DNA of 64,000 bases, taken from NCBI RefSeq assembly GCF_019468465.1, contig NZ_CP080519.1, positions 8,983,001 through 9,047,000 of the forward strand, read 5' to 3'. Position 1 is the stretch's first letter; every line of letters begins with the position of its first letter. The position numbers and the translations under genes are program-made. Source of the DNA: Amycolatopsis sp. DSM 110486 (lineage in GTDB: Bacteria > Actinomycetota > Actinomycetes > Mycobacteriales > Pseudonocardiaceae). The notes beneath the pieces are model-generated. The model was given only the letters and a program-made list of their open reading frames with translations, ran no database searches and was not told the DNA's origin. This document shows positions 23,701-32,796 of the stretch, piece by piece.

Positions 23701-25020
23701 ATGCTCGAGTCACGTGTGGTGCGGAAGCTGTCGCTGAGACTGCTGCCCGTCTTGATCATCGGTTACTTCCTGGCGATCATCGACCGCGCGAACCTGGGGG
23801 TCGCCGCGCTCACGATGAACGCCGACCTCGGGATCGGCGCCACCGCGTTCGGGTTCGCCGCGAGTGTGTTCTTCGTGCCGTACGTGCTGCTCGAGGTGCC
23901 CTCGAACCTCGCGATGGCCAGGTTCGGAGCCCGCTGGTGGATCGCGCGCATCCTCGTGACCTGGGGGATCATCTCCGCCGCCCACGCGCTGGTGTGGGAC
24001 GTGCCGAGCCTTTACGTCGCGCGCGCCCTGCTGGGCGCGGCCGAGGCCGGCTTCTTCCCGGGCGTGATCTTCTACCTGACGCTGTGGTTCCCCGCCGCGC
24101 ACCGCGGCCGCATCATGGCGACGTTCACCGCCGGCATCCCGGTGGCCCTGATCATCGGCACGCCGCTGTCGGGTCTGATCCTCAATCTCGAAGGCCGGCT
24201 CGGCCTGCACGGCTGGCAGTGGGTGTACCTGATCGAGGGTGTGCCCGCCGTGCTGATGGGGATCATGATGCCGTGGCTGCTGCCGAAGAGCCCGGACAAA
24301 GCGAAGTTCCTCGACGAGGAGGAACGCGCCTGGCTCACCGGCACTCTCGCCCGCGAGGCCGCCGAACGCGAGGCGCTGGGCGAGCGCGGCAGCACCCGGC
24401 GCAAGGTGCTGAAGACGCTGCTGAGCCCGAAGGTGCTCATGTTCGCCGTGGCGTACTACGGCCTGACGAACCTCAACGGCGCGGTGTCGACGTTCCTGCC
24501 GCAGATCCTCAAGCCGTTCGGGCTCGGGAACACCGCGACCACGTTCGTCGCCGCGATCCCGTACGTGTTCGGGCTCATCGGCATGCTGGTGCTCGGGCGC
24601 CTGGCCGACCGGCCGGGGCTGCGGGCGACGAGCCTGTACATCGCGCTCGGCGTGTCGCTGGTCGGGCTGGTCGCGTCGGCGGTGTTCGACGCGCCGGTGG
24701 TGAAGCTCGTCGCGCTGTGCGTGGCCGCGTTCGGCGTCTTCGGCGTGCTGCCGACGTTCTGGGGACTGCCGACGGCGATCCTCACCGGGGCGGCGGCCGC
24801 GGGTGGCATCGCGTTGATCAACGCGCTCGGCAACCTCTCGAGTGTCGTGAACCCGGCCGTGATCGGGGCGATCGACGCGAAGACCGGCAGCTTCGACGGC
24901 GGCCTGCTGTGGCTTGCCGCGATGGCGGTGGTCGCGATCCTGGCGGTCACGGTGATCCTGCTCGTCTGGCGGCCGGCGCGACGGGCCTTGGTGACTGTGC
25001 CTTCGAAGCAGGAGGTCTGA
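23701..25020 (+). CDS. MFS transporter, anion:cation symporter (ACS/tartrate-glucarate type)
   Basis: 439 residues with 12 predicted helices and ACS-family signatures (YFLAIIDRANLGVAALTMNA; VPSNLAMARFGARWWIARIL; GAAEAGFFPGVIFYLTLWFP). Members import sugar acids and dicarboxylates (glucarate, tartrate, galactonate). ATG 23701 follows a GGAGG site. First gene of the LacI-controlled operon and immediately upstream (1 bp) of the enolase-superfamily dehydratase, consistent with sugar-acid uptake for that enzyme. Confidence 0.88.
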   Translation: MLESRVVRKLSLRLLPVLIIGYFLAIIDRANLGVAALTMNADLGIGATAFGFAASVFFVPYVLLEVPSNLAMARFGARWWIARILVTWGIISAAHALVWDVPSLYVARALLGAAEAGFFPGVIFYLTLWFPAAHRGRIMATFTAGIPVALIIGTPLSGLILNLEGRLGLHGWQWVYLIEGVPAVLMGIMMPWLLPKSPDKAKFLDEEERAWLTGTLAREAAEREALGERGSTRRKVLKTLLSPKVLMFAVAYYGLTNLNGAVSTFLPQILKPFGLGNTATTFVAAIPYVFGLIGMLVLGRLADRPGLRATSLYIALGVSLVGLVASAVFDAPVVKLVALCVAAFGVFGVLPTFWGLPTAILTGAAAAGGIALINALGNLSSVVNPAVIGAIDAKTGSFDGGLLWLAAMAVVAILAVTVILLVWRPARRALVTVPSKQEV

Positions 25021-25021
25021 C

Positions 25022-26212
25022 GTGCGTATCGCCGAAGTGCGGTTGCGGCGGCTGAAGGGTGTGCTGCCTACCGACGGCGACCTGTGGGAGGAACGGCTGG
25101 TCCGCCCGCTCGACGTCTACCCCGAGTATCGCGCCCGCGACGACCACGAGGGCGGCGTGCAGCGGCCCGGCGGGTTCGAGATCACCACGTTCTTCGTGGA
25201 GATCGAGACCGACGAGGGCCTGGTCGGGCGCGCCGGCCCCGTGCCGGAGACGGTGGCGTGGCTGGTGGCGCACGAGCTGCGGCCGCTGCTGCTCGGCCGC
25301 GACCCGATCGCGGGGGAGAAGCTGTGGGACCAGCTGCACCGCGCGCAGGTGCACGGACGCGGCGGCCAGCCGATGCTGGCGATCAGCGCGGTGGACAACG
25401 CGTTGTGGGACCTGCGCGGCAAGTGGCTCGGGCAGCCGGTGTACCGCCTGCTCGGCGGGCCGACGCGGGACGAGGTGCCGGCGTACGCGTCGATGCTCGG
25501 CTTTGCGGTGCAGGACCTGGACCGCGTGCGCGAGCGGGCCGTGGAGTTCCGGGACCGCGGGTACCGGGCGCAGAAGTGGTTCTTCCGCCACGGCCCGGCG
25601 AGCGGGTACGAGGGGCTGCGCGCGAACGTCGCTCTCGTCCGGACGCTGCGCGAGGCCGTCGGCGAGGACTACGACCTGATGTTCGACTGCTGGCAGTCGA
25701 TGGACGTCACCTACGTGACGGAGCTGGCTTCGCGGATCGCCGAGTTCCGGCCGCGGTGGCTCGAGGAAGTGGTGATGCCGGACCGGATAGACGGCTACGC
25801 GTTGCTGCGGCAGCGGCTGGCGGTGCCGCTCGCGGGGGCGGAGCACGAGTACACGCGCTGGGGTTTCCGGCGGTTCGTGGACGCCGGCGCGCTGGACGTG
25901 CTGCAGCCCGACCTGTATTGGTGCGGCGGGCTTTCCGAGGCGCTGAAGATCGCGGCCTACGGCACGGCTCACGACCTCCAGGTGATCCCGCACGGCCACT
26001 CCGCGACGGCGACACTGCACTTCTCGCTGACGCAGTCACCGGCCCACACGCCGTACCAGGAGGATCTGGTGAAGTGGAACCAGGTGCACCAGCTGTTCCT
26101 GGCTTCGCCGGTGAACCCGGCCGGCGGGGTGCTTTCGCCGTCGGACGCGCCAGGCCTGGGCATGGAGCTGGACGCGGGCCGCGTCGACGCCGACGACGTC
26201 GTTTTCGCTTGA
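25022..26212 (+). CDS. Mandelate racemase/enolase superfamily dehydratase, L-rhamnonate dehydratase-like
   Basis: 396-residue acid sugar dehydratase. The closest pattern is L-rhamnonate dehydratase: metal ligands Asp, Glu and Glu in LMFDCWQSMDVTYV, RWLEEVVMP and PLAGAEHEYTRWGF, the QPDLYWCGGLSEALKIA block and a catalytic His in VIPHGHSAT. It dehydrates an aldonic acid to a 2-keto-3-deoxy acid. It is encoded directly after the ACS transporter, starting at GTG 25022. The exact substrate (L-rhamnonate, L-lyxonate, L-mannonate or another) cannot be read from sequence. No aldolase for the product is encoded nearby. Confidence 0.82.
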   Translation: MRIAEVRLRRLKGVLPTDGDLWEERLVRPLDVYPEYRARDDHEGGVQRPGGFEITTFFVEIETDEGLVGRAGPVPETVAWLVAHELRPLLLGRDPIAGEKLWDQLHRAQVHGRGGQPMLAISAVDNALWDLRGKWLGQPVYRLLGGPTRDEVPAYASMLGFAVQDLDRVRERAVEFRDRGYRAQKWFFRHGPASGYEGLRANVALVRTLREAVGEDYDLMFDCWQSMDVTYVTELASRIAEFRPRWLEEVVMPDRIDGYALLRQRLAVPLAGAEHEYTRWGFRRFVDAGALDVLQPDLYWCGGLSEALKIAAYGTAHDLQVIPHGHSATATLHFSLTQSPAHTPYQEDLVKWNQVHQLFLASPVNPAGGVLSPSDAPGLGMELDAGRVDADDVVFA

Positions 26213-26232
26213 GCTATCGGGAAAGCAGGGGA

Positions 26233-27891
26233 ATGAACACGCCTCGTTGGTGGCAGACCGCCACCGTGTACCAGATCTACCCGCGCAGCTTCGCCGACTC
26301 GAACGGCGACGGCGTCGGCGACCTGCGCGGCATCATCGGCAAGCTCGACCACCTCAGCGCGCTGGGCATCGACGTGGTGTGGCTTTCGCCGGTGTACCCG
26401 TCGCCGCAGGACGACAACGGCTACGACATCAGTGACTACTACGGCATCGACCCGGTGTTCGGCACGCTCGCCGACTTCGACGAGCTGCTGGCCGAAGCGC
26501 ACGCGCGCGACATCCGCGTGGTGATGGATCTCGTGGTGAACCACACCTCGGACGAGCACCCGTGGTTCGTCGAGTCGCGCGACCCCGCGAGCCCCCGGCA
26601 CGACTGGTACTGGTGGCGCCGCCAGCCCAACAACTGGGGCTCGCGCTTCTCGGGCCCGGCGTGGGAGCAGGACCCGGATTCGGGCGAGTACTACCTGCAC
26701 CTGTTTTCGCGCAAGCAGCCGGACCTCAACTGGGAGAACCCGGAGCTGCGCCGGGAGATCCACCGCATGATGCGCTGGTGGCTCGACCGCGGCGTCGACG
26801 GCTTCCGCATGGACGTCATCAACTTCATCGCGAAGCCCGTTTCACTGCCCGATGCGCCGCTCGGCCCCGGCGACCTCTACGGCGACGCGGAATCCCTGTA
26901 CGCCAACGGCCCCCGCCTACACGAGTTCCTGCAGGAGATGCACCGCGAGGTCTTCGCCGACCGCGCCGACCGGCTCCTGACGGTCGGCGAGACGCCCGGT
27001 ACGTCCGTTTCCGATGCCGAGCTCCTCACCGACCCGGCGCGCCACGAGCTCGACATGGTGTTCCAGTTCGACCACGTGGAGCTCGACCAGGGGCACTCGA
27101 AGTGGGACGTGCGGCCGTTCGACCTGGCGGCGCTGAAACGCACCCTCGCTCGCTGGCAGGTCGGCCTCGCCGACCGCGGCTGGAACAGCCTCTACTGGAA
27201 CAACCACGACCAGCCCCGCATCGTCTCCCGCTGGGGCGACGACGGTCCCTGGCGTGAGCTGTCGGCCACCGCGTTGGCCACCGTCCTTCATCTGCACCGC
27301 GGCACGCCCTATGTCTACCAAGGCGAGGAACTCGGCATGACCAACGTGCCGTTCTCCTCGATCGACGACTTCGCCGACATCCAGTCCCGCAACCACTACT
27401 TCGAGGCGACTGGCCCTCTGGGGCAGTCCCCTGTCGAGGTCTTGGCCGCCCTCCGCGCGCGCTCCCGCGACAACGCCCGCACCCCGATGCAGTGGACCGC
27501 CTCATCCCAGGCCGGCTTCACTTCGGGCACGCCGTGGCTGCGCGTGAACCCCAACCACACGACGATCAATGCCGCGTCCCAAGTGGACGATCCGGCGTCG
27601 GTGTTCTCCCACTACCGCCGTCTGATCGCTCTGCGGCATTCGGAGCCGCTGGTGGTTTCGGGCCGGTACTCGCTGCTGGAGCCTGATCACCGCCGGCTGT
27701 TCGCCTTCACCCGCGTGGACGGCGACCACGGGTTGCTGGTGCTGGCCAACTTGTGGCATACCCCGCTCGACGTACCACCGTCCGCGGTGGCCGGTTGGCC
27801 TTCCGCCACGCTCGTTCTGGGCAATTACCCGGGCCCGGCGTCGGTGGGTGCGCAGCTCCGCCCCTGGGAGGCCGTCGTCTTCCGCCGCTGA
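26233..27891 (+). CDS. GH13 alpha-glucosidase (oligo-1,6-glucosidase-like)
   Basis: 552-residue glycoside hydrolase family 13. Region I is in VVMDLVVNHTSDEHPW, nucleophile in DGFRMDVINFI, acid/base Glu in LLTVGETPGTSV, transition-state Asp in WNNHDQPRIVSRWGD, with a C-terminal beta domain. There is no signal peptide, so it acts in the cytoplasm on imported oligosaccharides. AGGGG precedes ATG 26233, 20 bp after the dehydratase. Placing a glucosidase behind a sugar-acid transporter and dehydratase suggests a glucosylated sugar-acid substrate, or an operon fused by chance. Confidence 0.9.
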   Translation: MNTPRWWQTATVYQIYPRSFADSNGDGVGDLRGIIGKLDHLSALGIDVVWLSPVYPSPQDDNGYDISDYYGIDPVFGTLADFDELLAEAHARDIRVVMDLVVNHTSDEHPWFVESRDPASPRHDWYWWRRQPNNWGSRFSGPAWEQDPDSGEYYLHLFSRKQPDLNWENPELRREIHRMMRWWLDRGVDGFRMDVINFIAKPVSLPDAPLGPGDLYGDAESLYANGPRLHEFLQEMHREVFADRADRLLTVGETPGTSVSDAELLTDPARHELDMVFQFDHVELDQGHSKWDVRPFDLAALKRTLARWQVGLADRGWNSLYWNNHDQPRIVSRWGDDGPWRELSATALATVLHLHRGTPYVYQGEELGMTNVPFSSIDDFADIQSRNHYFEATGPLGQSPVEVLAALRARSRDNARTPMQWTASSQAGFTSGTPWLRVNPNHTTINAASQVDDPASVFSHYRRLIALRHSEPLVVSGRYSLLEPDHRRLFAFTRVDGDHGLLVLANLWHTPLDVPPSAVAGWPSATLVLGNYPGPASVGAQLRPWEAVVFRR

Positions 27892-27953
27892 CGCCGGACG
27901 ACAGCACCGACCCTCCCGGCCGGTTCCTCACCCCCCGCAGCGATCGGCAGGCC

Positions 27954-28985
27954 TCAAGCGGCCGGTTTCCAGCCCAGCTCAGGGCCCAGCCGGGTGGCGA
28001 TGTCCGTGAGGATCTGCACGTAGTCGGCGTGCTCGAAGCTGAAGGGCAGCGCGAATGCGACCTCCGACACCTCCCGGAACGCGGCGTCCGCGTAGAGCCG
28101 CTCGGCGATGGAAGCCGACGTGCCCACCAGGTCTTCCGCGAAGGTCATGCGGGCGGGGCCGTGGGCCTTGCCGACGCGGGGCAGGCGGGAAGCGGCGTAC
28201 GCCTTGTACTTCGCGCGCTGCTCGGGGCTCGCGCTGTCGGTCGGGATGACGACCAGGCCCTGGGACACGCGGGCGTCGGCGCCGAGGGGGTGGTGGGCGC
28301 GGAACTCGCGGATCTGCGCGGCCTGGATGGCGGCGAAGTCGATCTCCGTGGCGTCGGGATCCTCGGCGCGCACGACGCTGCTGGCCAGGTAGTTCATGCG
28401 GTGCTCGCCGGCCCAGCGGGCCGAGCGGGTGCTGCCGCCGCCGTACCAGAGGCGGTCGGCGAGGCCGGGGGAGTGCGGCTGGACGCGGGGCGAGTACTCC
28501 TCGATGCCCTCGGTGCCACTGAAGTCCGTGGCTTTCTCGCCTCGGATGAAGCCCAGGAGGCGTTCCACGCGCTGGTAGCTGAAGTCCTCGGCCGACGCGG
28601 TGTCGGGGTACAGCGCGGGCGCGAGGTGGTCGTAGTGGCGCGGCTCGCCGACGCTCAGGCCGGGGTTGAGGCGCCCGCCGGAGAGGACGTCGACCGTGGC
28701 GAGGTCTTCGGCGAGGCGCAGCGGGTTTTCCCAGCCCAGGGGGATCACCGCGGTGCCCAGCTCGATGCGGCTCGTGCGTTGCGTGGCGGCGGCCAGAACC
28801 GCGACGGGCGACGAGATGCCGAACTGCAGGTGCCGGTGGCGCACCCACGCGCTGTCGAAACCGAGCTCCTCGCCGAGCTGGATGACCTGCAGCGTCGACT
28901 CGTGGCCGGCGGCGGGATCGGCCTCGTCGAACAGCCCGATCGTGAGGAATCCCAGCTTGCGCAACGGTTCCGAGGTGATCGGCAC
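27954..28985 (-). CDS. LLM-class flavin-dependent oxidoreductase (alkanal monooxygenase-like)
   Basis: 343-residue luciferase-like protein: LGFLTIGLFDEADPAAGHES, FDSAWVRHRHLQFGISSPVA, LGTAVIPLGWENPLRLAEDL, VDVLSGGRLNPGLSVGEP. It resembles the group annotated as putative FMN-dependent luciferase-like monooxygenases of unknown substrate. Convergent with the GH13 gene (62 bp apart) and divergent from an APC transporter (293 bp between starts). Unrelated by strand to the LacI operon. Confidence 0.82.
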   Translation of the reverse strand: MPITSEPLRKLGFLTIGLFDEADPAAGHESTLQVIQLGEELGFDSAWVRHRHLQFGISSPVAVLAAATQRTSRIELGTAVIPLGWENPLRLAEDLATVDVLSGGRLNPGLSVGEPRHYDHLAPALYPDTASAEDFSYQRVERLLGFIRGEKATDFSGTEGIEEYSPRVQPHSPGLADRLWYGGGSTRSARWAGEHRMNYLASSVVRAEDPDATEIDFAAIQAAQIREFRAHHPLGADARVSQGLVVIPTDSASPEQRAKYKAYAASRLPRVGKAHGPARMTFAEDLVGTSASIAERLYADAAFREVSEVAFALPFSFEHADYVQILTDIATRLGPELGWKPAA

Positions 28986-29278
28986 GGCAGTTCCTCCTGG
29001 CTCCGGGTCTTGCCGCAGATCAACCTCGACGGCGCCGGGATTGTTCCGGTTCCGGTGTGGTCTGGAGCACTACGTCGGTACCTCACGGGAAGTCCGGTTT
29101 CCTGGACCGAAACTAACTTGTAACGGGGCGAAGGTTCCACTCCGGCGGCGCGCGCGCCAGAATCGCGCGTTGTGATCGCGTCAGAAAAGCATTCGGAGGC
29201 TTGTCGTAAATCCTGAAAACAGGTACTGGCGCGAATCATTCGGACAAAGTTCCCGAACATTCGGATCGAGGCTCATCC
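28986..29278. promoter_or_regulatory. Divergent promoter region, no gene seen
   Basis: This 293-bp stretch separates the LLM oxidoreductase (minus) and the APC transporter (plus). It is visibly less GC-rich than its flanks near 29080-29260 and carries AACTTGTAACGG and a GCGCGC...CGCGCG inverted repeat near 29140-29170. Promoters for both genes should lie here. No operator is assigned with confidence. Confidence 0.4.
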
Positions 29279-30919
29279 ATGGTTGAACCCGCCCAGAAAA
29301 CCGCATCTGCGGGCACTTCGCCGAAAATGCGCAGATCGGTCGGCTTCTACGGCCTGATGTTCGTTTCGCTCGGCTCGATCATCGGCTCCGGGTGGCTGCT
29401 CGGCGCGCTCAAGGCGGCGAAGGTGGCGGGTCCCGCGTCGCTCGTGTCGTGGGTGCTCACCGCGGTCATCATGGCCACGCTTGCCCTGGTCCACGCGGAA
29501 CTCGGCGCGGCCTACCCGGTCGCCGGCGGCACGGCCCGGTACCCCGCGCTCGCGTACGGAGTGCTCGGCGGGTTCGTCGGCGGCTGGGTCGCGTGGCTGC
29601 AGGCGGTGGCGCTCGCGCCGGTGGAGGTCGAGGCGAGTCTCGAATACCTCGACAACGTCACCTGGATCAAGGAACACCTGAATCTGCTGAGTCCCTCGGG
29701 CACGCTCACCGCGAGCGGATTCGGCTGGGCGACGCTGCTAATGGCGATCTTCACGATGATCAACCTCGTCGGCGTGAAATTGCTGTCGGAAAGCAATTCG
29801 GCGACGGTGATCTGGAAGACCGCGGTGCCGGTGCTGACCGTGGTCGTGCTGCTGTCGCTGCGCTTCCACCCGGGCAACTTCACCGCGGGCGGCGGCTTCG
29901 CGCCGCACGGTGCCCACGGCATCTTCGCCGCGCTGCCGGTCGGCGTGGTGTTCGCGTTGCAGGGCTTCGAACAGGCCGTGCAGGTGGGCGGCGAGGCGCG
30001 CGACCCGCAGAAGGACCTGTCGCGCGCGATCATCGTCGCGATGGTCATCGGCACGATCGTCTACTTGTTGCTGGAGGTCGCGTTCATCGGCGCGCTCGAC
30101 CCGGCCGCGCTGCTCAAGGGCTGGGACAACCCGATCGCGCAAGGCTCCTTCGGCCCGTACGCCACGCTGGCGACCCTCGCCGGTGCCGGCTGGCTGTCGT
30201 ACGTGCTCTACGCCGACGCCTTCGTCTCCCCGGCCGGCACGGGCATGCTCTACCTCGGCACGTCGGCGCGCCTGTCGTACGCGATGGGCCGCGAGCGCAC
30301 GCTGCCGAAGGGCCTGGGCAAGCTCAACGTGCGCGGGGTGCCGGTCTGGTCGATCGGGTTGTCGTTCGTGGTCGGCGAGATCGCGTTCCTGCCGTTCCCG
30401 AGCTGGCAGTCGCTGGTCAGCGTGATCACCTCGGCCACCGCGCTGATGTACGCGTTCGCCCCGGTCTCGATGATCGCGCTGCGCAGGCGCGACCCGGACC
30501 GCCCGCGCCCGTACCGCGCGCCGATGCCGAAGGTGCTGGCGCCCGCGGGCTTCGTGGCCGCGAACCTGATCATCTACTGGAGCGGTTTCGACACCACGTG
30601 GAAGATCATGATCGCCGTGGTGATCGGCTTCGGCCTGTTCCTCATCGCCCGTGTGACCAGCCCCAAGCTGGAACGCATCCCGATCGACTGGAAGGCCGCG
30701 CAGTGGATCGTGCCGTGGCTCGCCGGCCACGTGCTCATCGGCTACTTCGGCCGCTACGGCGAGTCGGGCAACATCAGCGCCCTGCCGGAGTGGATCGACC
30801 TGCTGGTGGTGATCGTGTTCAGCCTGGCGGTGTTCTACTGGGCCGTGAACCTCGCGGTCGACAGTGACAAAGTGAAGGCAGCGGTCGAGCGAGAGGCGCT
30901 GGAGCTGGCCGTGCAGTGA
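29279..30919 (+). CDS. APC-superfamily amino acid/polyamine permease
   Basis: 546 residues, about 12-13 hydrophobic helices. The APC signature is at the N-terminus (FYGLMFVSLGSIIGSGWLLG), and FALQGFEQAVQVGGEARDPQ with KDLSRAI matches the conserved helix 6 loop. Residues 1-20 are polar. It probably imports an amino acid, amine or related cation with protons. It is a single-gene unit ending in a bidirectional hairpin shared with the AraC-type regulator, which is convergent and so not an obvious local controller. Confidence 0.88.
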   Translation: MVEPAQKTASAGTSPKMRRSVGFYGLMFVSLGSIIGSGWLLGALKAAKVAGPASLVSWVLTAVIMATLALVHAELGAAYPVAGGTARYPALAYGVLGGFVGGWVAWLQAVALAPVEVEASLEYLDNVTWIKEHLNLLSPSGTLTASGFGWATLLMAIFTMINLVGVKLLSESNSATVIWKTAVPVLTVVVLLSLRFHPGNFTAGGGFAPHGAHGIFAALPVGVVFALQGFEQAVQVGGEARDPQKDLSRAIIVAMVIGTIVYLLLEVAFIGALDPAALLKGWDNPIAQGSFGPYATLATLAGAGWLSYVLYADAFVSPAGTGMLYLGTSARLSYAMGRERTLPKGLGKLNVRGVPVWSIGLSFVVGEIAFLPFPSWQSLVSVITSATALMYAFAPVSMIALRRRDPDRPRPYRAPMPKVLAPAGFVAANLIIYWSGFDTTWKIMIAVVIGFGLFLIARVTSPKLERIPIDWKAAQWIVPWLAGHVLIGYFGRYGESGNISALPEWIDLLVVIVFSLAVFYWAVNLAVDSDKVKAAVEREALELAVQ

Positions 30920-30926
30920 TCTCGCG

Positions 30927-30960
30927 GGTGACCGGTTTCCCTTGCGGGCGACCGGTCACC
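30927..30960. terminator. Bidirectional hairpin between APC permease and AraC regulator
   Basis: GGTGACCGGT (30927-30936) and ACCGGTCACC (30951-30960) form a perfect 10-bp stem with a 14-nt loop. It lies between the permease stop (30919) and the convergent AraC gene's stop codon at 30956. Confidence 0.7.
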
Positions 30961-31858
30961 GGCGCCGCCACGCCCCGGGCGTCGTTCCTTCGCGGCGGCT
31001 GAACACGCGGGTGAGTGCGGCGTTGGACTCATAACCCACCCGAGTGGCGATCTGCGCGACGCTGAGGTCGGTCTCGCGCAGGAGCCGCTTGGCCTGGTGC
31101 AGCCGCCACGACGTGAGGTAGCCCAGCGGGGTCTCGCCGACCACGGCCCGGAAGGCGGCCGCGAACGCCGAGCGCGAAAGGCCGGCCTCGCGGGCCAGCG
31201 TTTCGACCGTCCACGGGTGCGCGAGGTCGGCGTGCAGCGCGCGCGTGGCGGCCGCGAGGCGGGGGTCGCGCTGGGCGGCGAGCCAGCCGAGGTCGCCGCC
31301 TCCGGTTTCGCAGAACGTGCGGACGGCCTGGATGAACAGCACGTCCGCGAGCCGGCTGGTCACGAGCCGGGAGCCGAGGCCCGCGGCGGCGTCCTCGCGG
31401 GCGAGCAGGTCGAAGGTCGCGCGCAGCTGCTCCCCGGCCTCGCCGCGCAGGTCGAGCAGGAACAGCGGGGGCAGCATCGCGAACAGCGGCGCGGCCGCGG
31501 TGGCGTCGAAGGAGAACCGGCCGGACACGATGTCGGTGCGTTCACCGCTCCCGCCGTGCATCGCGACGGTGCGTTCCGGGTCGGTGAACAGGGATTCGCA
31601 TTCGACGAGGTCCCGGCCGGGCTCGTCCTCGAGCGTGAACCGCGCGCCGGCGCGGACGACGAAGCAGTCGCCCGCCGCGAGCCGGCGCGGTTCGCCCACG
31701 GCGTCGCCCGTGAGCACGCACGAACCGGAGGCGATCAGCACGAGGCGGGTGGTCTCGGGCGAGTGGAAGGCGATGCCCCACGGCGCGCCGGCCTCGATCC
31801 GCACGTACCGCGACTGCTCGATCCGCATCGCGGTGAGCACGTCCTCCACCGGATCCAT
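30956..31858 (-). CDS. AraC-family regulator with N-terminal cupin domain
   Basis: 300 residues. The N-terminal 'cupin_6' sensor (about 15-190; [35 protein letters not shown]) is followed by two AraC helix-turn-helix motifs (about 205-300; [40 protein letters not shown]). It is divergent from the SDR gene at 31940, with 81 bp between starts, so that SDR is the likely target. This pairing is common for cupin_6/AraC regulators. Confidence 0.88.
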   Translation of the reverse strand: MDPVEDVLTAMRIEQSRYVRIEAGAPWGIAFHSPETTRLVLIASGSCVLTGDAVGEPRRLAAGDCFVVRAGARFTLEDEPGRDLVECESLFTDPERTVAMHGGSGERTDIVSGRFSFDATAAAPLFAMLPPLFLLDLRGEAGEQLRATFDLLAREDAAAGLGSRLVTSRLADVLFIQAVRTFCETGGGDLGWLAAQRDPRLAAATRALHADLAHPWTVETLAREAGLSRSAFAAAFRAVVGETPLGYLTSWRLHQAKRLLRETDLSVAQIATRVGYESNAALTRVFSRREGTTPGAWRRR

Positions 31859-31926
31859 GGGGTGCTCCTGGACGATCAGACAACGATTGCGGACCCGAAG
31901 GTAACACTCGTCCGGCTCGGCGGTTC

Positions 31927-31932
31927 TAGCGT
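31927..31932 (+). promoter_or_regulatory. Putative -10 of a leaderless SDR transcript
   Basis: TAGCGT ends 7 nt before the ATG at 31940 and there is no Shine-Dalgarno. The geometry matches the TANNNT-7 nt-start arrangement at 1993 and 49540. Confidence 0.5.
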
Positions 31933-31939
31933 GGGTCGC

Positions 31940-32707
31940 ATGAAGATCACCGAACTGTTCGACCTGACCGGCAGGACCGCCCTCGTCACCGGAGCGAGCC
32001 GCGGGATCGGCGCCGCCGTGAGCCGGGTGCTGTCGGAGGCGGGCGCGCGGGTGGTGCTGGTCGGCCGGTTCGCGGAGACCCTGGCCGCGGTGGCGCGCGA
32101 GCTCCCGGGTGACGCCGACGTGGTCGCCGCCGACCTGGCGTGCCCGGAGGCCCCAGCCGAGATCCTCGCCGCGGCGGGCTCGGTCGACGTCCTCGTCAAC
32201 AACGCAGGCAGCGGCACAGGCGCGGGCTTTGCCGACCGGCTACGGCTCGCCGACGTCGACGAGGCTTGGGCGGTGTACCTGCGCGCCCCGATCGTGCTGT
32301 CCGGCCTCGCCGCCGCGGGCATGGCCGCGCGCGGCAGTGGCAGTGTCGTCACCTTGTCGTCGGGCGCCGCCCACCAGGGCCTGCCCGGCTTGTCCGTCTA
32401 CAGTGGACTCCGCGCCGGCGCCGAAGCCGCCACCCGCGCGCTGGCCGCCGAGTGGGGCTCCCGCGGCGTCCGCTTCAACGCCGTCAGCCCCGGCGCCGTC
32501 CGCACCACACTCGGCGCCTGGATCGTCGACGACGACTCGGCCCGGGCCAAGTACCTGGAGACGGTGCCGCTGGGCCGGGTCGGCGAGCCGGACGATGTCG
32601 CTGCCGCCGTGTTGTTCTTCGCTTCCCCAGCGTCGTCGTACATCACTGGCCAGACCCTCACCGTCGACGGCGGCTGGGTCACGACGGCGCCGTCGCCGGT
32701 GGGCTGA
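31940..32707 (+). CDS. SDR-family oxidoreductase with YxxxR in place of YxxxK
   Basis: 255-residue classical-type SDR. It has [11 protein letters not shown] for the cofactor, NNAGSGTG, the active-site Ser in VTLSSGAA and a C-terminal [13 protein letters not shown]. The catalytic tetrad is altered: [13 protein letters not shown] has Arg where Lys normally lies in YxxxK. Arg may partly replace Lys, but a change in activity is possible. It is divergent from the AraC/cupin regulator and probably leaderless. Substrate unknown. Confidence 0.85.
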   Translation: MKITELFDLTGRTALVTGASRGIGAAVSRVLSEAGARVVLVGRFAETLAAVARELPGDADVVAADLACPEAPAEILAAAGSVDVLVNNAGSGTGAGFADRLRLADVDEAWAVYLRAPIVLSGLAAAGMAARGSGSVVTLSSGAAHQGLPGLSVYSGLRAGAEAATRALAAEWGSRGVRFNAVSPGAVRTTLGAWIVDDDSARAKYLETVPLGRVGEPDDVAAAVLFFASPASSYITGQTLTVDGGWVTTAPSPVG

Positions 32708-32796
32708 GCCGGATTCGCTCGCCGCACGGCCGTTCAGGACTACCTTGCAAAGTGCTGTCGACCGGCCGGCGAGGGCTGAAGATCGAGGTGTGGGGC

